Assembly: GCA_025917655.1 (NCBI GenBank)
Contig: CP084617.1
Coordinates: 372,001-436,000, forward strand
DNA: 64,000 bases
Reading direction: 5' to 3'
From: Chlorella sorokiniana
Taxonomy: Eukaryota; Chlorophyta; Trebouxiophyceae; Chlorellales; Chlorellaceae
The position numbers and the translations under genes are program-made. Numbering within the stretch: the first letter of the stretch is position 1; each line of letters begins with the position of its first letter. The notes beneath the pieces were generated by a model. It was not told the origin of the DNA. It made no database searches and worked only from the letters and a program-made list of their open reading frames with translations. This document shows, in pieces, positions 57,805 to 64,000 of this stretch.

Positions 57805-59602
57805 ATGCGGCAATCATTCAAATATTTCAAGCTCAGGGAAGAACTGCCAAGCGCTGTGCCGGCCGGCGAGCTGTCAAAGGCCTTGCCCACTGTATCGCGT
57901 TCAGCCCGCCTCCCCGCCTTCAAAGACAACTACCTGCTCGTTTTAGGGTGCAGTGTGTTTCTGGGCAGTGCGGTGAGCACCCGGTGCAGCTCCGAACAAG
58001 CAACTGGTTAGCTCAGATAAGAGGGCACAGCTGTTTGGCTTGGAGCAAGGTTCATTTACAGAAGGCGCCGTTGCATTGGCGCTTAAGAGCCACAAGGCAG
58101 TGCAGCCCCCACCAGCCATGGTGACGAGCGGCACGCCGTCGCCGTCTGCAGGCAGCTGCAACACCTCGCCTGGTGCGTGCGTTGCTGGCATGCCTGTCAG
58201 GGATGCAGCTCACGGCTCTTGCCAGCTGCTCAATGTATCAAGTCCAAACTGTGCCTGATGAACTGCGATCGCCTGCTCAACGGTGCAGGCCGGGCGGGCG
58301 TTTCGCGCTGCTTGCAAGCAGCGTCGCGCTGCCCGATGCCAGCGCTGTGGCTGGGGCCGTGGGCGCCGTCGCAGGCCGCGCGTCGCACTACCTTCCGAAG
58401 CCGTTGGCGCGGCGACGACTGAGCGGGGGCGCCGCCGCCGCAGCTAGTGAACGTGCCTGTGCGGAGGCTGTCTGGAGAGGAGGCGGTGGTGGGTGCCAGC
58501 TTGGACGCCTCGCTGGAAGAGCTGCAGTGCGAGTGCCAGCTGGCGGTCGGTGTGGCCTCCCGCTGCAGCGCATCTGCATCCAAGGCAAGCGCAGCCGCCA
58601 GAGCAGCGGTTGCCGCCTTGGCAAGCCACAGCCGCCAGAGCAGCGGTTGCCGCCTTGGCAAGCCGAGTTTGCGTCACCCGCACCTCAGATTTACCCTGGT
58701 GCAGCTTAAACGCTGCTGCCCAACCTGCTGTCGCTGGACTTTGCCTGGCTCCGCTCTTGCCTGCAGAAGAGCCACGAGAGCCGGGGCTGTCGGGGCTGCT
58801 GCGCTCCACCGCCGTCAACCTGAGCAGCCGGCAGCGCCTCGCGCGGCAGCTGACCGACTGGTCTTCTTTCTTCCTGCTGCCGGAGGGCGTCAGCCGGGAG
58901 CTGCGGGGCCAGGGCCTGCTCAGCTGGGCGCGCGACAACGTGTGGCAGCAGCTGCGGGACCGGCCGCCGCCGCCGGGCACCGTTCGGGTGAGGGGGCCAA
59001 CGCTGAGGGCACCTCCTTGGAGCAACCGGTGCAGCAGCTCTGCATGAGCCTTCGTCTCGGCTTGGGTGGGAAGCCAGCAGCCATGAGGAGCGCTCTGCCT
59101 GCCCACGTGCCTGCTCTTGCAGGTGCTGGTGGCGACGCTGGACGGGAGGCGGCGCTGCATCCTGATGCGGAGCAGCAGCAGCCTGGCAGCCCTGAAGCTG
59201 GAGGTGCAGCGCCAGGCGGCGGTGCCTGCAGACCAGCAGCGGCTGGCCATCCTCGAGCAGCGCGCGCTGAGCCCGCCGCAGCGGCTTGCCTGGGCCCTGC
59301 TGCGCCTCCTGCTCGCCCTGTTGCTCTGGGCTGGCGGCTGGTTGATGGTGGGAGCCCGCGCCGTTCTGGGCCTGCCGCCCTGCAGCGACGTGCGGCTGCA
59401 GCTTGTGACGGAGAGCGGCAGGGAGGTGCAGCTGTGCGTGAGCCCGGACACCACGCTGCAGCAGCTGCAGCGTCTGGTGTGGGAGGAGCATGGCGAGCAG
59501 CTCAGCCTGCAGCAGCTGCTGTCGGTGAGCCCCAGCAAGGCCGGCAGCACCAGCCCCGAAAGGCGGGGGGTCAGCGCCGAGGCCCTCCTCAGTCCAGGGT
59601 GA
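57805..59602 (+). CDS. Membrane protein with ubiquitin-fold-like segments, unknown function
   Basis: The best-supported part is the 3-prime half: an exon near 58768-58989 (VNLSSRQRLARQLTDWSSFF, LRGQGLLSWARDNVWQQL) spliced to 59124-59602. The latter has a ubiquitin-like pattern, VLVATLDGRRRCILMRSSSS with LAALKLEVQRQAAVPADQQR, then a membrane helix LLRLLLALLLWAGGWLMVGA, and a second ubiquitin-like stretch, VRLQLVTESGREVQLCVSPD with TTLQQLQRLV. The likely first exon is 57805-57972 (MRQSFKYFKLREELPSAVPA, ending FLGSA before GTGAGC). Middle exons carry RFALLASSVALPDASAVAGA and NVPVRRLSGEEAVVGASLDA. Phases in the middle do not all fit, and a 37-bp duplication at 58592 lies in coding or intron sequence. 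The ubiquitin-fold call is inference from pattern only. Confidence 0.5.
58592..58664. repeat. 37-bp tandem duplication
   Basis: Two nearly perfect copies of a 37-bp unit beginning CAGCCGCCAGAGCAGCGGTT, at 58592 and 58629. Confidence 0.85.
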
Positions 59603-60414
59603 CTTGGCATTGATGGCAGTGGCGCCCAGGCGCCACCCTCTGTACGCGCCTCGCTCTGTCCGCGCCTCGCTTTGTACGATTTCACACATGTGCGGGGCTG
59701 AACCGTTGCTGCACCCGCACACCCACTCTCCCCATGCCATTCCATGCCTGTGCTTGCATATACACCAATTTTATGATAAGTCTTGCACTTGCCCTTATTG
59801 CCATTGCATTTTGGGACGTTGTCCTAGAGTTCTTGCGAGTTCTTTGCGGCATAGCGCTCATCAGCGCGTAGCTCGGCAGTTGTGTTTGCGCAGCTCTCCC
59901 TTGCATGCCATGCCTGCATGCGAAATGAAAGATTAGGGCGGAATTGTAACACAAACGAGATGGGCCTGGCATTGCATTGAGGGCTGGCTTGCATAAACTT
60001 CCCCTGCAAACATTGTAATTGTGAGCTGGCTGCTGACACGCTGTGCGACGCCTGCCCTGGTAGCGTTTAGCAGCGCGTGTGTAGCACCCTGGCCGTGGGG
60101 CGCAAATTCCGCATCGTCGCTTTCTATCGCCTTCCCTTTTCAGACTGTAGTCCCGAAAGTTGTGAGACCTCTTGCCCTGTCTCGGGCGTAGAGCAAACCC
60201 TCGCGGCTTTTCCGTCAATCAAGTGAATCCATTCCCAGAAATACTCGTGAGAAGGTGCGCTTCAAGCGGAGCACCAACACAGTGGTGAACGGGTGCTGAA
60301 CACTACAGCGGCGTGCTGGCCGTGGCATTGCCGCCACGCTGCGCTTGCCGAGCCCACAAATTCTTGTCCCCTGTTCATGCATTATTCCAGCCATTGTCAT
60401 ATTTTTGCAAGCAG
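59603..60414. other. Intergenic region
   Basis: 812 bp between two plus-strand genes, AT-richer from about 59740 to 60280. No supported exon. TGTAA occurs at 59944 and 60015, which is far for a 3-prime end. Confidence 0.55.
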
Positions 60415-61859
60415 ATGCGGGATGAGGATCAGGCCGGCGCGCTGGCCAGCGCTTTGGGCGGCGCCGCCGCCCTGGATGCACTGCCGCCGGACCTCCTGCA
60501 GTTAATCCTGTGCAGGCTCCACCAGAGAGACAGGTGCGCAGCGAGCGGACATGGTTCCCATTCCAGTACTACCTGCGTTTGGCCTGCACAGCACGACTTC
60601 GCCCATGTGGGGTTCTGATGCCCACCATGCTCCGGTCGGCGCACAGGCTGACGGTGGCGTGCCTGGTGTGCCGCCAGTGGCGGGACGCCTGCCACAGCGC
60701 CGAGCAGCTGCGGGAGGTGCACGCCAAGGTCGGGACCCAGCAGCTGGGCAGCCTGGCGGCCTGGCTGCTGCGGCACGGCGGCTCGGTGCGGCGCCTGTCG
60801 CTGGATGCGGGGCATGGGCTGTTGGCGGGCGGCGGCGGCCTGAGCTGGTGCAGCCTTGCCCGCTTGGAGAGGCTCGAGCTGGAGGGCCTGGGTCCTTTGC
60901 CAGGCAGCGTCATGGGGGGCTGTCCTGCCTGGGCCAGCTGGCCAGCCTGAGCCTGGCAGGCTTTGGCGACGTGCCCGCCGGCTTGGGCAGACGCCTGGGC
61001 TTGCTGCCGCGCCTGCGCTGCCTCCACCTTGGCTGGCTGGGCGGCGAGGAGCGGGAGGCCGATGCTTACCGCGTTGAGGCGGGCCTGTGCGCCGCGCTGG
61101 CGGGGCCGCTGGCGCGACTGACGGCGCTGGGGTTTGCCAACAGCGTGGCTCGGGAGCAGTGCGGCCTGCTGAGCCGGCCGCCGCCCCAGCTGACCCGCCT
61201 CACGCGCCTGCGAGAGCTCAAGCTGGTGCACGACTGGTGGGAGGACGGCGCCAGGCTGCCGCTGCGCGCCCGGCAGCGGCGGCGGCAGGAGGGCGCAGCA
61301 GCAGGCAGCGGCAGCGTGCCCCCGCCACCCGCCTGGCTGGCCGGCCTGCGGCGGCTGCACCTCGACTGCCGCCTCCTGCGGGCCAACCTGCCGGAGCTGG
61401 CGGCAGCCGGCACGCCCGAGCTGCTCTGCCTGGCGGTCAGCTGCTTCCACGGCGAGATGAGGCGGCCGCCGCGCCACGGCTGGGCCTGGCTGTGGCGCTT
61501 TGTAGCGGCCCACCCCACCCTGAGCCGCCTCGAACTCATAGAGGCAAGTCGCCGCCGCCGCCGCTGGTGCTGCTGCTGCTGCTGTGCTGGGCAGACATGG
61601 GTGCTGCAGCGTCAAGGCCCCGGCAAAAGCTCGACCGCTGCTGCCTTGCTTGGCAGACCAATCCTCCCGTATCGCTGTGCCTCGCTGCGCTTTCCACGCC
61701 GCTGTGGTTCCTCGCTGCGCCTCCACCTTTGCAGGAGCAGATCCACCTGATGACGCCCGGGGCCAGTGCGTTGAGTTCTTGACGGACCTGGAGGCAGTGC
61801 GGCAACGCAACCCGCGGCTGGAAATCGTGCTGCCCACGCAGTCGCTCGTCTTCCCGTGA
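60415..61859 (+). CDS. F-box protein with leucine-rich region
   Basis: F-box proteins bring substrates to SCF ubiquitin ligases. The start MRDEDQAGALASALGG leads to the F-box, split over exons ending at 60533 and starting at 60647: LDALPPDLLQLILCRLHQRD, then LTVACLVCRQWRDACHSAEQ. Leu-rich segments follow (SVRRLSLDAGHGLLAG, LARLERLELEGLGPLPG, LSCLGQLASLSLAGFGDVPA, WLAGLRRLHLDCRLLRANLP, HPTLSRLELIE), as in F-box/LRR proteins, although the repeats are irregular. The last intron (61544-61734) has a GC donor. Two frame breaks, in the G6 run at 60914-60919 and the G4 run at 61759-61762, each need one more base. The second restores the ending EFLTDLEAVRQRNPRLEIVL. ATG 60415 is the first in-frame start. 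Confidence 0.74.
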
Positions 61860-62010
61860 CCATTGCAGAGCTGCAGGATGATGGAGAGGCGGCGGAGCAG
61901 CCGCGGATGGCACTTCTATGCGTGGGTCCGCAGCCGCCCGGCTGGGCGCTGCCGCTTTGCGCTGCTGGCTGGGGGCAGCTTGCATGCGCGCCCCTCTGGT
62001 TGTGCTGCTC

Positions 62011-62015
62011 TGTAA
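62011..62015 (+). terminator. Chlorophyte-type polyadenylation signal TGTAA
   Basis: TGTAA lies about 150 bases after the F-box gene stop and before the next start, a plausible 3-prime untranslated length. Confidence 0.35.
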
Positions 62016-62223
62016 GGCATGACATCATAGTTGTAGACCTGCATTGTGTGCTTTGTGAGCAGCTCCGACCGCTGGGAAGGCGCTGGTGGTTGAGGCGTAG
62101 CGCTGGAGGTCTCGGGCTCCCCGCTACAGTTAAGACATTATTGTAGTATTGAGAGACATTCCAATCAGCTGGATGCGGCTTTAATCAGCCTTCGGGTCAC
62201 CACTGCGGAGGAGCGACGCTCAG

Positions 62224-64000
62224 ATGAGGCGGAAAAGGAGTTGGGAATCCAAAAATGGAGAGACTACGCTGTGCCAGGTGAGCCCGAGCTTGTCCCCAGA
62301 AATGTATATGCTTCGCCGCCGCGCTTTGCCCTCGGCCGCCAGCGCCGCCAGTCCCTGCCGCGCCCCCGTCACCGCCCCCCACGGCGCAGGCGACTATGTG
62401 CGCCTTAGCGCGACGGCTGTGGCGATCGTCGACACGCCAGTGTTCCAGCGGCTGCGCTTCCTGAAGCAGCTGGGCATGACGGAATACGTCTACCCAGGGG
62501 CAACGCACACGCGCTTCGCGCACTCGCTCGGCGTCGCCCACCGCGCCAAGGTGCGGCCGAGCGCCCCGCCACGGCGGCCCTTGCTGCTGCGCCGGGAACG
62601 CGCACACCTTGCACGGCCTTGACGCCCCCTCTAAGGGCTGGCCCGGGTGGTGTGGTCGGGCTGGCCGACCAGTGAGGGGTGTGTGTGCACTGCAGGAGTT
62701 TGCGCTGCGGCTTGCGGCCAAGCAGCCCGAGCTGGAGCTCACCGACTCGGATCTGCTGGTGCTGGAGGTGGCGGGTGCGCCCCGCCGCCCCCAGCCACAG
62801 CCGGCAGTGCTGGCAGCGCCGGGGAAGCAGTGGGAGCCCAGCTTCCAGCCGACAGCACGCCTGCGGGGAGCCTGCTCCCTTGCCGTACCGCGCAGCTGCC
62901 GCAGCCCCTGCTGCACTCAGAGTCCGCTGCTGCGAGCCCGCTCTGCGTGGGCCAGGGAGGCCAGCCAGCCCTGCCAGTGACTCTTGCGCTGTTCTCTCCT
63001 GCTTTTTCGGTGCAGGTTTGTGTCACGACCTGGGCCATGGGCCGTTCTCCCACAGCTTCCAAACCGAGCTGGTGCCCAAGCTGCTGCCGCCCGGCGAGCG
63101 CTGGTGCGGCCAGGAGTGGGCCGGCCCCTCCGCCTCGCCTGGACCTGCAGCTCCGAGAACAGGCAGCCTCCTGCGTCAGGAGGCTGACGGCGCGAATGCT
63201 GTCCAGCAGGCCAGCCTGCAGCGGGGCGGCGGCGGCTGCTGTATCATGCGGCTGTGCCCGCCGCTCACGTCTCGCGCTGCATGTGCTGCGCGGCCCCACA
63301 GGGAGCATGAGGAGCAGTCGTGCCGCCTGCTGGACCACATTTGCGAGCAGTACGCAGGGGTGGACCTGACCCCGAGGAGCAGCAGCGAGTGAAGGACCTG
63401 ATGCTCGGCGACAGAGAAGCGGCCCGGGTGGGTGGGTGGGCGCCTTCCTCTCGGCTTGCGAGTGTGAGAATGTGCGCATGCTGCGGTGGCTATGCTCAGT
63501 GACCAAGCTATCTTGTCGCGAGCCCAATCGGCGCGGACTGGTTGGCATGCCAGCCGACGGGCGTGGGGGCGGGAGGCAGTGTCGGCGGAGGGGGCATGGC
63601 GGGGCTCTCAGATCTTCGTGCGTGGTGGCGGCCGCAGCGTGCGGCAGCGGCCGTGCTGCTCAGCCTGTCTGGGGCCCGCTGCCGCAGGCCGACTGGCGCG
63701 GCAAGGAGTGGCAGTTGGACATCGTGGCGAACAAGCGGAATGGTGGGTGCCCTTGATGGCGGCAGTGGGTGCCCTTGACGGCGGCTGTGGGCGCCAGCAG
63801 GCCGCTGCATGCCTGCTTGCTCCAGCAGCCATGCCGCACCTGCTTCCTCAGTCCTTTTCCCTGGAATAGAGGAAAAGTGGTGTGTTTGTCTGTGCTTGGG
63901 GGGGCGCGCGCGCTGCTGACTAGCCTCTGCTCATTTCTCGTCCCGCTCGTCTCTGCGGCCGCCCTTGACGCCCTTTCGTAAGGGTGTGAGCCACGCTTTT
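62224..64000 (+). CDS. SAMHD1-like HD-domain dNTP triphosphohydrolase, C-terminus beyond the window
   Basis: HD-domain proteins of this family hydrolyse dNTPs or related nucleotides. After a short Ser/Ala/Arg-rich leader comes DYVRLSATAVAIVDTPVFQR, then LRFLKQLGMTEYVYPGATHT and RFAHSLGV with the first metal-binding His. The next exon (from about 62698) gives FALRLAAKQPELELTDSDLL, and the third (from about 63016) CHDLGHGPFSHSFQTELVP with the HD pair. Then follow HEEQSCRLLDHICEQYAGVD and QLDIVANKRNG, which precedes the last metal ligand in the family. At the C4 run 63370-63373 one base is missing between VDLT and EEQQRVKDLMLGD. The start may be ATG 62224 or the in-frame MYMLRRRALPSAASAASPCR near 62300. 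The gene runs off the right edge. Confidence 0.8.

Overview
The window looks like nuclear DNA of a green alga, most likely a trebouxiophyte of the Chlorella type. It is very GC-rich, and nearly every gene is split by many short introns with GTGAGC/GTGCGC donors and CTGCAG acceptors. Some genes are plant-like (BIN4, HEI10, plastid epimerase, rhodanese), and one encodes a hydroxyproline-rich wall protein of the kind volvocine and chlorellalean algae make. I see no rRNA, tRNA, CRISPR array, insertion sequence or retroelement. Exon limits were read by eye from splice signals and family motifs.

Layout, left to right: a Pol theta-type helicase gene running off the left edge (-); a multipass membrane protein (+); a YbaK-type prolyl-tRNA deacylase (+); a head-to-head pair made of a putative SPO16/PTD-like protein (-) and a HEI10 RING protein (+); an MFSD6-like transporter (-); BIN4 of the topoisomerase VI complex (+); a DUF2408-like repeat protein and an organelle-targeted unknown (-); a GGRWLD-repeat protein (+); a plastid rhodanese (+); two small proteins; a 6-kb extracellular-matrix protein with FAS1, ShK-like and PAN-like modules (-); ribosomal protein uL5/RPL11 (-) divergent from a glucose-6-phosphate 1-epimerase (+); a small mitochondrial membrane protein (-); a METTL16-type m6A methyltransferase (+); a long membrane protein (-) and a partial duplicate of it 7 kb away; a repeat-rich stretch at 52-55 kb; a single-pass membrane protein (-); a ubiquitin-fold-like membrane protein (+); an F-box protein (+); and a SAMHD1-like HD-domain protein running off the right edge (+).

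Four genes in the first 16 kb act in DNA recombination or topology: Pol theta-like end joining, two candidate ZMM crossover proteins and the Topo VI partner BIN4. The HEI10/SPO16-like divergent pair is the most interesting biology here, because it suggests a shared promoter for two meiotic crossover factors in a lineage with little or no observed sex.

Two cautions apply throughout. Many conserved genes, including the essential ribosomal protein gene, contain one-base frame breaks. Nearly all lie in short G or C runs, and most look like one missing base, so I read them as consensus errors of the assembly rather than as decay. GC-AG introns are also unusually common, at least eight.
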